NCBI RefSeq assembly: GCF_000620705.1 | Contig: NZ_KK211167.1 | Location: forward strand, 298,135-362,134 | DNA from: Nocardioides sp. URHA0020 | GTDB lineage: Bacteria > Actinomycetota > Actinomycetes > Propionibacteriales > Nocardioidaceae | Direction: 5' to 3' | Length of the DNA: 64,000 bases | Shown: in pieces, positions 37,998-45,802 of the stretch | Layout of the letters: each line of letters opens with the position of its first letter | How positions within the stretch are numbered: the stretch's first letter is position 1 | Notes under the pieces: generated by a model | What the model was told of the DNA's origin: nothing | Database searches by the model: none | What the model saw: the letters and a program-made list of their open reading frames with translations, nothing else | Program-made: the position numbers and the translations under genes

Positions 37998-38767
37998 CCG
38001 AGTTCTGGCATCTCGGCGACAGGAGCGCTCCGGGTCAGGATGATGGCCACGTGCATGAGAGCTCGGGGCCCGTCGTCGTGGTTCGTGGCCTGCGGGTCCG
38101 CTTCGGCGAGGTCGAGGCCGTCGCCGGCATCGACCTGACGGCCTACGCCGGCCAGGCGACCGCCCTGCTGGGGCGCAACGGCGCCGGGAAGTCCACGACG
38201 ATGAGGGTCCTGGCGGGGGTGCTCCCGCCGACGGAGGGCGCCGCCCTGGTCGCCGGTCACGACCTGCGCACCCACTCGCTGGCCGCACGGCAGGCGACCG
38301 GCTACTGCCCGGACGTCGGGGGACTGGTGCCGCGGGCGACGCCTTGGGAGCACCTGCAGCTCGCCGCCCGGCTCCGGCGGCTGGACGACTGGGAGGACCG
38401 CGGCCGCGACCTGCTCGAGCGCTTCGAGCTCGGCGACGTCGCGCACCGGGTGACCGCCGGCTTCTCCCACGGCATGGGCCGGCGGCTCTCCGTGGTGCTC
38501 GCCGCGCTGCACCGGCCAGCGGTGCTGCTGCTCGACGAGCCCTTTGACGGGGTCGACCCCGTCGGCGTCGAGGCCACGCTCGAGGTGGTCGCCGACGCCC
38601 GGGCCGACGGTGCCTGCGTGCTGGTGTCGACCCACCTGCGCGAGCTCGCGGTCGAGGCGTGCTCCACGGCCCTCGTGCTGCGCGGTGGGTCCGAGGTGGC
38701 CCAGCTCTCCGCCGCCGAGATGGCGGGCGAGGAGGGTGCCCGTGCCTACCGCAGCCTCCTCGACTGA
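37994..38767 (+). CDS. ABC transporter ATP-binding protein
   Basis: An ATPase of up to 257 residues in the ABC-2 or drug-exporter style. Walker A GRNGAGKST is at 60-68, Walker B is LLLDEPFDGVD and the switch histidine lies in VSTHLREL. The signature loop reads FSHGMGRRL, with His replacing the first Gly of the common SGGM form. The GTG at 37994 overlaps the upstream stop; a GTG at 38051 would remove an atypical 19-residue N-terminus and is an equal candidate. It works with the membrane protein encoded next. Confidence 0.85.
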   Translation: MTEFWHLGDRSAPGQDDGHVHESSGPVVVVRGLRVRFGEVEAVAGIDLTAYAGQATALLGRNGAGKSTTMRVLAGVLPPTEGAALVAGHDLRTHSLAARQATGYCPDVGGLVPRATPWEHLQLAARLRRLDDWEDRGRDLLERFELGDVAHRVTAGFSHGMGRRLSVVLAALHRPAVLLLDEPFDGVDPVGVEATLEVVADARADGACVLVSTHLRELAVEACSTALVLRGGSEVAQLSAAEMAGEEGARAYRSLLD

Positions 38768-40262
38768 GGCGCTCGCGCGCAGCGTCGCCGACGTCGGCCA
38801 CCTGGTCCGCTTCCGCGCGACCCGCAGCGGCGGGCGATCCGCGCGCCGGGCCTGGGTGGTGCTCGCCGCGCTGACGCTCGCCGCGCTCGTCGTGCCTCTC
38901 TACCTCCCCGGCGCGCGCACCGGGGCGCGCGCCTTCGACGTGCTGCTCATCCTCCCGACGGCGATGGCCGGGGTGCTCCTGCTCGCGACCGTCGCGGCCG
39001 TGACCACGGGTGGCGGGCGCGAGCTGCTGCCGCGCGAGCAGGCCGTCGCCTACCCCGTCAGCCCCACGACCGACCATCTCGGTGCCCTGCTGCTGGCCCC
39101 GCTCAACATCGCGTGGCTGCTCCAGGCCTGGGTGCTGGTGGGCTGCACGTCGTACGCGCTCGGCTGGCAGATCTGCCTCAGCGCCCAGCCCGGCATCCTG
39201 CTGTGGCTGGTCGTGGCCACCGCCGCGGCGCAGGCGGCCGCCTGGCTCGTGGAGGGCGTACGCCGCTACCGGCACGGCATCGCCGTCGTGCGGGGGACCG
39301 GCCTCGTGCTGGTGGGCGGCGCGGTGGCGATCCAGCTCACCGCCGGCTGGGGCGCGCTCGTCGACCGGATGCCGACCGTGTGGCTGACCGTCGGGCTGAT
39401 CGGTGGCTTCTCGTGGCGCTGGGCGCTGACCGTGGTCGTCGAGCTGGCTCTGGTGCTCGTGCTGGTCGCGATCGGAGCAGCCGCCGCGCACTGGGCCGAT
39501 CGCCGGATGCCGCGCGACGAGCTGCGCACCGAGACCGGGACGTTCGTGGCCCGCCCGACTCCCCGCACCGACCTGGTGCTCCTGGTGCGCCTCGACTGGT
39601 CCTCGGTGTGGCGGACCGTGCCGATGCGCCGGGGGCTCGCCACGCTGGCGGTCGCTCCCGGGCTGATGGCGCTGGCCGCGCAGCTGCCCTGGACCACCAT
39701 CCCGGTCCTGGCCGCCCTCAGCACGGCGGGCGGCGCCCTGCTCTTCGGGGTCAACGCCTGGTGCCTCGACGGTCGCGGCGCGCTGTGGCGCGCCAGCCTC
39801 CCGGTCGGGCCCGAGGTCGTCTTCGCCGCGCGCTCCCTCGTGCTCGGCGCGATGCTGCTCGGTGCCTCGGGCGTCACCATCGGCCTCGCCGCGCTCACCG
39901 CCGCGGCGCCCACCTCGGCCGAGCTGGCCGCGGTGGTCGCCACCTGGCTGGTCGTCGGCCTGCAGGTGGTGTCGGCCTCGATGCGCTGGTCCGGCCGGCA
40001 CCCGTACGCCGTCGACCTGCGCTCGGCGCGGGCCACGCCCGCGCCGCCGGTCGCGATGGTGGGCTACTCGGCCCGGCTGGCGGTGTCGACCACCCTGACC
40101 GCGTCGTTCTTCTCCGCCCTGGCCCACCTGCCCGACCCGCGGACCTCGATCGCGTTCGCGCTGCCCTTCCTGTGCTGGTCCGGCCTCCGGCTGGTGCGCG
40201 CGCAGCACCGGTGGTGCGACCCGGTGCTGCGGGCGCGGGTGATCGCGACGGTCGCCGCCTGA
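38742..40262 (+). CDS. ABC transporter permease-like membrane protein
   Basis: A 506-residue polytopic membrane protein with about ten to twelve hydrophobic helices in two halves, separated by a polar region near residues 245-290. It has no domain I can name precisely. Its start lies inside the 3' end of the ATPase gene; AGGAGG at 38729-38734 supports GTG 38742 over GTG 38736. The overlap and order indicate an ABC exporter pair with the upstream ATPase. The cargo is unknown. Confidence 0.78.
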   Translation: MPTAASSTEALARSVADVGHLVRFRATRSGGRSARRAWVVLAALTLAALVVPLYLPGARTGARAFDVLLILPTAMAGVLLLATVAAVTTGGGRELLPREQAVAYPVSPTTDHLGALLLAPLNIAWLLQAWVLVGCTSYALGWQICLSAQPGILLWLVVATAAAQAAAWLVEGVRRYRHGIAVVRGTGLVLVGGAVAIQLTAGWGALVDRMPTVWLTVGLIGGFSWRWALTVVVELALVLVLVAIGAAAAHWADRRMPRDELRTETGTFVARPTPRTDLVLLVRLDWSSVWRTVPMRRGLATLAVAPGLMALAAQLPWTTIPVLAALSTAGGALLFGVNAWCLDGRGALWRASLPVGPEVVFAARSLVLGAMLLGASGVTIGLAALTAAAPTSAELAAVVATWLVVGLQVVSASMRWSGRHPYAVDLRSARATPAPPVAMVGYSARLAVSTTLTASFFSALAHLPDPRTSIAFALPFLCWSGLRLVRAQHRWCDPVLRARVIATVAA

Positions 40263-40280
40263 CCGCGGCCTGCGGCAGTG

Positions 40281-40307
40281 CATACGTGGTATACATACCC
40301 GGTATCC
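40281..40307 (+). promoter_or_regulatory. PadR operator/promoter candidate
   Basis: This AT-rich patch in a GC-rich genome carries GGTATACATACC, ATACCCGGTAT and flanking GTGG/CCAC halves. A TATACA inside it could be a -10. It lies 41-67 bases before padR, and PadR regulators commonly bind such dyads to repress themselves and their transporter operon. Confidence 0.45.
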
Positions 40308-40347
40308 ACTCGTCACGGGGACGAGCGGCGCACGGTCGGAGGCTCGG

Positions 40348-40938
40348 ATGTCGGTCAAGCAGGCACTGCTCGCGCTGCTGGAGGAGGGTCCGCGCTACGG
40401 CTACCAGCTGCGCGCCCAGTTCGAGCACCGCACCGGGGCCACCTGGCCGCTCAACGTCGGGCAGGTCTACACGACCCTGACCCGGCTCGAGCGGGACGGG
40501 CTCGTCGAGGGCGCCGGCGCGGACGCCGAGGGCCACGTCGTCTACCGGATCACCGAGGCCGGCCGCGACGAGGTCGCCGCCTGGTTCACCACCCCGGTCT
40601 CGCGCACCCAGCCGCCGCGCGACGAGCTCGCGATCAAGCTGGCGCTGGCCGTCACGGTCCCCGGCGTCGACGTCGGCCGGGTGATCCAGCAGCAGCGCTC
40701 CGCCACCATGACGGCGCTCCAGGACTACACCCGCCTGAAGCGCCGCGCCGCCGCCGGCCAGGAGCGCGAGGACCTCGCGTGGTCGCTGGTCCTCGACTCG
40801 CTGGTCTTCGCCGCCGAGGCCGAGATCCGGTGGCTCGACCACTGCGAGGCGCGGCTGCGCCGGGCCGAGCTCGAACGACCGGAGACCCTGCTCGAGGAGA
40901 TCCTCGCCGACGAGGCGGAAGCCCAGGCCCACCGATGA
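40348..40938 (+). CDS. PadR-family transcriptional regulator
   Basis: A 196-residue regulator with the PadR winged helix at residues 1-75 (KQALLALLEEGPRYGYQLRA, then NVGQVYTTLTRLERDGLV) and a C-terminal helical dimerisation domain with AAEAEIRWLDHCEARL. GGAGG precedes the ATG. It overlaps the following ABC ATPase by ATGA, so it is transcribed with the ABC/FtsX exporter it probably represses. This layout is typical of antibiotic- or lipid-responsive PadR-ABC units in Gram-positive bacteria. Confidence 0.9.
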   Translation: MSVKQALLALLEEGPRYGYQLRAQFEHRTGATWPLNVGQVYTTLTRLERDGLVEGAGADAEGHVVYRITEAGRDEVAAWFTTPVSRTQPPRDELAIKLALAVTVPGVDVGRVIQQQRSATMTALQDYTRLKRRAAAGQEREDLAWSLVLDSLVFAAEAEIRWLDHCEARLRRAELERPETLLEEILADEAEAQAHR

Positions 40939-41657
40939 GCGCCGTGCTGCAGATGACCGACGTGAGCCGCGTGCACGGCTCCGGGGCGACCGAGGTGCAC
41001 GCGCTGCGGGCCGTGTCCTTCGCCGTACGACCCGGGGAGCTCGTCGCCGTGATGGGTCCGTCCGGCTCCGGCAAGTCCACGCTGCTCACCCTCGCGGGCG
41101 GGCTCGACGCCCCGACGAGGGGAGTCGTCGAGGTCGAGGGCGTGGACCTGGCCGGGCTGGGCAACGCCGGACGGGCCCGGATGCGGCGTACGTCGATCGG
41201 CTACGTCTTCCAGGACTTCAACCTGATCCCCGCCCTGACCGCGGCCGAGAACGTCGCCCTGCCGGGCGAGCTCGACGGCGTCGGCGCGAAGGTCGCCCGC
41301 GCGGCCGCGCGGAAGGCGCTCGACGAGGTCGGCATCGGCGACCTGTGGGACCGGTTCCCCGACAACATGTCCGGCGGCCAGCAGCAGCGGGTCGCCATCG
41401 CCCGGGCGATCGTGGGCGAGCGACGGCTGATCCTCGCCGACGAGCCCACCGGCGCGCTCGACACCGAGACCGGCGAGGAGATCCTCCGGCTGCTGCGCGC
41501 CCGCTGCGACGCCGGCGCGGCCGGCGTGCTGGTCACCCACGAGGCCCGCCACGCGGCCTGGGCGGACCGGGTGGTGTTCCTGCGCGACGGCGTCGTGGTC
41601 GACGAGACCGGCTCCGACCGGGCCGACGTGCTGCTCGACTCGGGCTCCCCGCGATGA
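40935..41657 (+). CDS. ABC transporter ATP-binding protein, MacB/LolD-like
   Basis: A 240-residue ATPase of the MacB/FtsE/LolD group. Walker A GPSGSGKST is at 41-49, the signature is MSGGQQQR, Walker B with D-loop is LILADEPTGALD, and the switch histidine is in VTHEA. VFQDFNLIPALTAAENV is characteristic of this subfamily. It pairs with the FtsX-like permease downstream, whose ATG overlaps its TGA. Such pairs export lipids or peptides or confer antibiotic resistance. Confidence 0.92.
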   Translation: MSAVLQMTDVSRVHGSGATEVHALRAVSFAVRPGELVAVMGPSGSGKSTLLTLAGGLDAPTRGVVEVEGVDLAGLGNAGRARMRRTSIGYVFQDFNLIPALTAAENVALPGELDGVGAKVARAAARKALDEVGIGDLWDRFPDNMSGGQQQRVAIARAIVGERRLILADEPTGALDTETGEEILRLLRARCDAGAAGVLVTHEARHAAWADRVVFLRDGVVVDETGSDRADVLLDSGSPR

Positions 41658-44287
41658 GGTGGCTCCGATCCTGGCGGCTGCCCCTGCGGCTCGCCAGGCG
41701 CGAGGCGGCGCGCGCACGCGGGCGCAGCGTGCTGGTGCTGGTGATGATCGCGCTGCCGGTGCTCGCGGTGACCGCCGCCGACGTCGTCATCCAGACCGCC
41801 CAGGTGTCGGCCGCCGAGGGGCTCGACCGTCGGCTCGGGTCGGCCGACGCCCTGATCACCTACCAGCCGGGCAGCGGCCAGGTGTTCCAGGACGTCGACC
41901 CGACGGTCTCGACGTCCAACGGCACGGGCGACACCGAGCAGGTGCTCCCCGAGCTGGCCGAGGTGGAGCAGGCCGTCGGTCCCGGCACGACCGGCATCAG
42001 CTGGGACCAGGGCAGCGTCGGGGTGGAGACCGCGAAGGGCGTCTCCGACACCGAGGTCAGCGAGCTCGACCTGCGCGACCCGCTGAGCGACGGCATCTTC
42101 GACGTCACCTCCGGGCGCCCGGCGGCCGCGACCGACGAGATCGTGATCAACCACGAGCTCGCGGACCGCGGCTTCGACCTCGGCGACGAGCTGACCGTCC
42201 GCGGCGGCGCGACGTACACGGTGGTCGGCATCGGCGACGGCACGTCGTACCACGGCTACCCGATGGCCGTCGGGCTGCCGGGCTCGCTCGGCCTGGCGGA
42301 GAAGCGCTACCAGGCCAGCTTCCTGGTCGGCGGGGGTGCGGTGAGCTGGGACCAGGTGCGCGAGCTCAACGCCGAGGGGGCGCTCGTGCTCTCCCGGGCC
42401 GTCGTGCTCGACCCGCCGCCACGCTCGGAGATCCCCGACGAGGTCAAGGCCTTCGAGAGCGGCACCGACTCGGCCATGGTCGCGGTCATCGTGCTGATCG
42501 TGGTGATGGCCCTGATCGAGGTGGTGCTGCTCGCCGGCCCCGCCTTCGCCGTCGGCGCTCGCCGGCAGTCGCGGGCGCTGGCGCTGATGGCCGCGACCGG
42601 AGGCACGCCACGCCAGGCGCGCCGAGTGGTGCTGGCCAACGGCGTCGTGCTCGGCGGCATCGGCGCCATCCTCGGCGTCCTGGTCGGACTGGTCGTCGCG
42701 TGGCTGTCGCTGCCGATCGTCCAGCACTTCTCGGACGAGCGGCTGGGTCCCTTCGACGTGCCGTGGCCGCACCTGCTCGGCATCGCCGCCTTCGGCCTGC
42801 TGAGCGCGCTGCTGGCCGCCGTCGTGCCGGCCTGGATCGCGTCCCGCCAGGACGTCGTGGCGGTGCTCGCCGGCCGTCGGGGCGACCGGCGACCGTCGCT
42901 GCGGTCACCCCTGCTCGGCCTGGTGCTGCTCGGCGTCGGCATCGCGGGCGCGGTGCTGGGAGCCAGTGGCCGGGGCGAGTTCTTCATCGCCGGCGCGGCG
43001 ATCGCCGCCGTCCTCGGCATGATCCTGCTCGTCCCGGTGGTGCTCGTCGCGGTGGCCCGGCTGGCGCGCCGCTTCCCGTTGACACTGCGGTACGCCGTCC
43101 GCGACGCCGCCCGGCACCGCTCGCGCACCGTGCCCGCGGTGGCGGCCGTCGCCGCGACGGTCGCGGGGGTCGTGGCCCTCGGGATCGGCGTCACCAGCGA
43201 CGAGGCGGAGAACGAGGGCACCTACGTCGCGTCCCTGCCGATGGGCACGGGGGTGGTGACCGACGCCTTCGCCGAGGGCGAGCAGTGGGACACCCTCCGG
43301 GCCGCCACCCTCCGGGGACTCCCGGAGGCCACGGTGACGCCGATGCAGGGGGTCGCCGAGGGTGGTGACGAGGAGAAGACGTCGTACTACGTCGAGGTGC
43401 TGGTCCCCGGCTCCGACGACAGCGAGGAGGACACGCGGCTGCTCGAGTACAGCTCGTCGGTGTTCGGCTCGTCGGTGCTCGTCGGCGACGAGCTGCCCTC
43501 CGCCCTCGACCTGCCGGCGTCCGCGCGGGGGCCGGCCGCCGCGACGCTGAGGTCCGGGGGAGCCGTCGTCTTCACCGATCGCGGGGTCGAGTCCGAGCGG
43601 ATCGAGGTCGTCGCCCACCGCTACGACCCGGACGCGACCGACGAGAAGGTCACGCGGGTGACGGTGCCGGCGCTCGTGGTCCCCGTCGCCGACGGCCGGT
43701 CGGCGCCGGTCGCGGTCGTGACGACCGCGACCGCCGAGCGGGTCGGCGTACCCGTCGGCACCATGGGGCTGGCCGTCACCGGGGCCGGCGTGAGCGAGCA
43801 GCAGGAGTCCGACGCGCAGGAGGCGCTGGCCGGGATCGACGAGAACGCCACGCTCTACGTCGAGCGCGGCTACCAGACCGACGACGAGACGGTGATCGTC
43901 CAGCTGGTGCTGGGCGCGCTCGGCGCCGTGCTGATGCTGGGCGGCACCCTGACCGCGACCTTCCTCGCGCTCTCCGACGCTCGCGCCGACCTCGCCACCC
44001 TGTCCGCGGTGGGCGCGGCTCCGCGGACCCGGCGCGGGGTCGCGGCGGCGTACGCGCTCGTGGTCGGCATGGTCGGCGCCGCCCTCGGGGCGGCGGTGGG
44101 GCTGATCCCGGGCATCGCGGTCAGCTATCCGCTCACGCGGGGCTACGAGCCCGGGGCCGCTGCTCACTACCTCGACATCCCGTGGCTGCTGATCGTCGGC
44201 CTCGTGGTGGTGCTGCCCCTGCTGACGGCGCTGGTGGTCGGCCTCAGCGCCCGCTCGCGGCTGCCGCTGGTGGCCCGGCTGGACTGA
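41654..44287 (+). CDS. FtsX-like ABC transporter permease
   Basis: An 877-residue membrane protein with two FtsX domains. A first helix at residues about 25-45 is followed by an extracytoplasmic domain of some 220 residues, then three helices with RRQSRALALMAATGGTPRQA between them. A second extracytoplasmic domain follows and then the last helices with RADLATLSAVGAAPRTRR. This two-halved layout is the usual one for PadR-linked actinobacterial exporters. The start overlaps the ATPase stop. A long hairpin begins 10 bases after the stop. Confidence 0.9.
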   Translation: MRWLRSWRLPLRLARREAARARGRSVLVLVMIALPVLAVTAADVVIQTAQVSAAEGLDRRLGSADALITYQPGSGQVFQDVDPTVSTSNGTGDTEQVLPELAEVEQAVGPGTTGISWDQGSVGVETAKGVSDTEVSELDLRDPLSDGIFDVTSGRPAAATDEIVINHELADRGFDLGDELTVRGGATYTVVGIGDGTSYHGYPMAVGLPGSLGLAEKRYQASFLVGGGAVSWDQVRELNAEGALVLSRAVVLDPPPRSEIPDEVKAFESGTDSAMVAVIVLIVVMALIEVVLLAGPAFAVGARRQSRALALMAATGGTPRQARRVVLANGVVLGGIGAILGVLVGLVVAWLSLPIVQHFSDERLGPFDVPWPHLLGIAAFGLLSALLAAVVPAWIASRQDVVAVLAGRRGDRRPSLRSPLLGLVLLGVGIAGAVLGASGRGEFFIAGAAIAAVLGMILLVPVVLVAVARLARRFPLTLRYAVRDAARHRSRTVPAVAAVAATVAGVVALGIGVTSDEAENEGTYVASLPMGTGVVTDAFAEGEQWDTLRAATLRGLPEATVTPMQGVAEGGDEEKTSYYVEVLVPGSDDSEEDTRLLEYSSSVFGSSVLVGDELPSALDLPASARGPAAATLRSGGAVVFTDRGVESERIEVVAHRYDPDATDEKVTRVTVPALVVPVADGRSAPVAVVTTATAERVGVPVGTMGLAVTGAGVSEQQESDAQEALAGIDENATLYVERGYQTDDETVIVQLVLGALGAVLMLGGTLTATFLALSDARADLATLSAVGAAPRTRRGVAAAYALVVGMVGAALGAAVGLIPGIAVSYPLTRGYEPGAAAHYLDIPWLLIVGLVVVLPLLTALVVGLSARSRLPLVARLD

Positions 44288-44297
44288 GCCGGTCGGC

Positions 44298-44370
44298 GGG
44301 GTAGTCCCTGACGGAACGGGCGCGATCCGGGTCCGAAGACCCCGAAAGCGTCAGGGACTACCCCAAAAAA
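44298..44370. repeat. Long hairpin with nested inner stem
   Basis: Arms of 16 bp at 44298-44313 and 44349-44364 are perfectly complementary (GGGGTAGTCCCTGACG). The 35-base loop holds a second stem, GGGTC-CGAA-GACCC. Six A residues follow. It lies between the FtsX gene and tetR. The A-run is on the wrong side for a plus-strand terminator. The arm's TCAGGGA-CTACCC resembles TCAGGGA-TACCC in the palindrome at 10093. Confidence 0.75.
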
Positions 44371-44371
44371 G

Positions 44372-44411
44372 CAGTCTTGACTGTTTGTTGTTGACGGGGC
44401 AGGCTGGCCTG
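44372..44411 (+). promoter_or_regulatory. Promoter and operator of the Atu-like operon
   Basis: TTGACT (44377-44382) and CAGGCT (44400-44405) are 17 bases apart, and the GTG start lies six bases after the -10, fitting a leaderless transcript. The dyad CAGTC-TT-GACTG (44372-44383) overlaps the -35, a natural site for the TetR regulator encoded first in the operon. Confidence 0.6.
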
Positions 44412-45020
44412 GTGACGACAGCGGCCGGACCGACGCGGGTGCCCCAGGAGGAGCGCACCCGGGCGATGCGGGCCCGGCTGCTCGACGCGACCGTGGAGTG
44501 CCTGGTGCAGGTCGGCTTCGCGGGTACGTCGACCACGCTGGTCTCCGAACGGGCGGGCGTCAGCCGCGGCGCCCAGCTGCACCACTTCCCGACCAAGAAC
44601 GACCTGGTCGTGGCGGCCGTCGAGCACCTCACCGAGAAGCGGGGCGCCGAGCTCGCGGCCGCGGCCGCGGCGCTGCCCCGGGGGCCCCGACACACCCGTG
44701 CGGTGCTGCAGATGCTGGGCAACCACTTCGCGTCGCCGGTCTTCAACGCCGCGCTCGAGCTCTGGGTCGCGGCCCGCACCGACGCCCAGCTGCTCGCCGC
44801 CGTCGGCCCGCTCGAGCAGCGCGTCGGCCGTGAGACCCACCGGCTGACCGTCGAGCTGCTCGGCGCCGACGAGTCCGTCACCGGCGTGCGCGAGCTGGTG
44901 CAGGCGACCCTCGACCTCGTGCGTGGCCTCGGGCTGGCCAACACGATCACCGACGACGCCCACCGTCGCGGCCGGATCCTCGACCGCTGGGCCGACGTGC
45001 TCGACAAGGAGATCTCGTGA
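44412..45020 (+). CDS. TetR-family regulator of the acyl-CoA operon
   Basis: A 202-residue TetR regulator with its helix-turn-helix at residues about 17-62 (RARLLDATVECLVQVGFAG, then VSERAGVSRGAQLHHFPTK). The rest is a helical ligand domain. The GTG at 44412 is preferred to a TTG at 44385 because a -10-like element lies six bases before it. It is first in a seven-gene coupled operon and probably represses it until an acyl-CoA intermediate binds, as AtuR and similar regulators do. The ligand is inferred. Confidence 0.87.
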   Translation: MTTAAGPTRVPQEERTRAMRARLLDATVECLVQVGFAGTSTTLVSERAGVSRGAQLHHFPTKNDLVVAAVEHLTEKRGAELAAAAAALPRGPRHTRAVLQMLGNHFASPVFNAALELWVAARTDAQLLAAVGPLEQRVGRETHRLTVELLGADESVTGVRELVQATLDLVRGLGLANTITDDAHRRGRILDRWADVLDKEIS

Positions 45021-45802
45021 CGCTGCTCGACGACCTGCTCGACGACCTCAGGGCCGAGAGCGACCGGCTCTGGAGTGCCGTCGCCGGCCTCGACGACGAC
45101 GGCTGGCAGAAGCCCACGCCCGCCGCCGGCTGGAGCGTCGCGACCACCGTCGCGCACCTGCTCTGGACCGACGAGGTCGCAGTCGCGGCGGCCACGGACC
45201 CCGACGCATGGGACGCGATCGTGCTCGAGGCGACGGGCGACCCGACGGGGTACGTCGACCAGCAGGCGGTCGAGGTCGCCCGCCTGTCGCCGCAGGCCCT
45301 GCTCGCCCGGTGGGGCAAGGCCCGCGAGGCCCTGCCCGCGGCCCTGCGTGCCTTCCCGGCCGGTCAGCGGATGCCGTGGTTCGGACCGCCGATGTCGCCG
45401 GCGTCGATGGCGACCGCGCGGTTCATGGAGACCTGGGCGCACGCGCTGGACGTGTACGACGCCCTCGGCATCGAGCCCGAGCGCACCGACCGGGTCCGGC
45501 ACGTCGCGCACCTCGGCGTACGCACCCGGGACTTCGCCTACTCGGTGCAGGGGCTGCCGGCCCCGACCGAGGAGTTCCGGGTCGACCTGGTCTCGCCGTC
45601 GGAGGAGCAGTGGAGCTGGGGCCCCGAGGACGCCGCGCAGACGGTGACCGGATCGGCGTGGGACTTCGCCCTGCTGGTGACCCAGCGGGTGCACCGCGAC
45701 GACACCGACCTGGTCGCGAGCGGCACCGACGCCGAGCAGTGGCTGACGATCGCGCAGGCCTTCGCCGGTCCTGCGGGCGGCGGGCGGTCACCTCGTGGCT
45801 GA
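45017..45802 (+). CDS. TIGR03084-type metal-binding protein
   Basis: A 261-residue protein of the TIGR03084 family in the DinB/mycothiol-dependent superfamily. The N-terminal segment W-x-K-P-T-P-A-x-GWSVATTVAHLLWTDEV near residues 33-56 has the family's first His, and METWAHALDVYDALG near 137 supplies another metal ligand. Function is not established; members recur next to AtuA-type genes in actinobacteria. It starts at a GTG overlapping the tetR stop and overlaps atuA by eight bases. Confidence 0.82.
   Translation: MTLLDDLLDDLRAESDRLWSAVAGLDDDGWQKPTPAAGWSVATTVAHLLWTDEVAVAAATDPDAWDAIVLEATGDPTGYVDQQAVEVARLSPQALLARWGKAREALPAALRAFPAGQRMPWFGPPMSPASMATARFMETWAHALDVYDALGIEPERTDRVRHVAHLGVRTRDFAYSVQGLPAPTEEFRVDLVSPSEEQWSWGPEDAAQTVTGSAWDFALLVTQRVHRDDTDLVASGTDAEQWLTIAQAFAGPAGGGRSPRG

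Noticed and set aside
37338-40358. A 1006-codon open frame on the minus strand
   Set aside because: It runs antisense through the phosphatase and two ABC genes, has low-complexity Arg/Gly/His/Pro composition and no domain. Long antisense frames are an artefact of high third-position GC.
44298-44370. Rho-independent terminator for the FtsX gene
   Set aside because: The hairpin is strong, but the homopolymer after it is A on the plus strand, so neither strand has the stem followed by a T-run. A repeat is the better description; weak termination is still possible.
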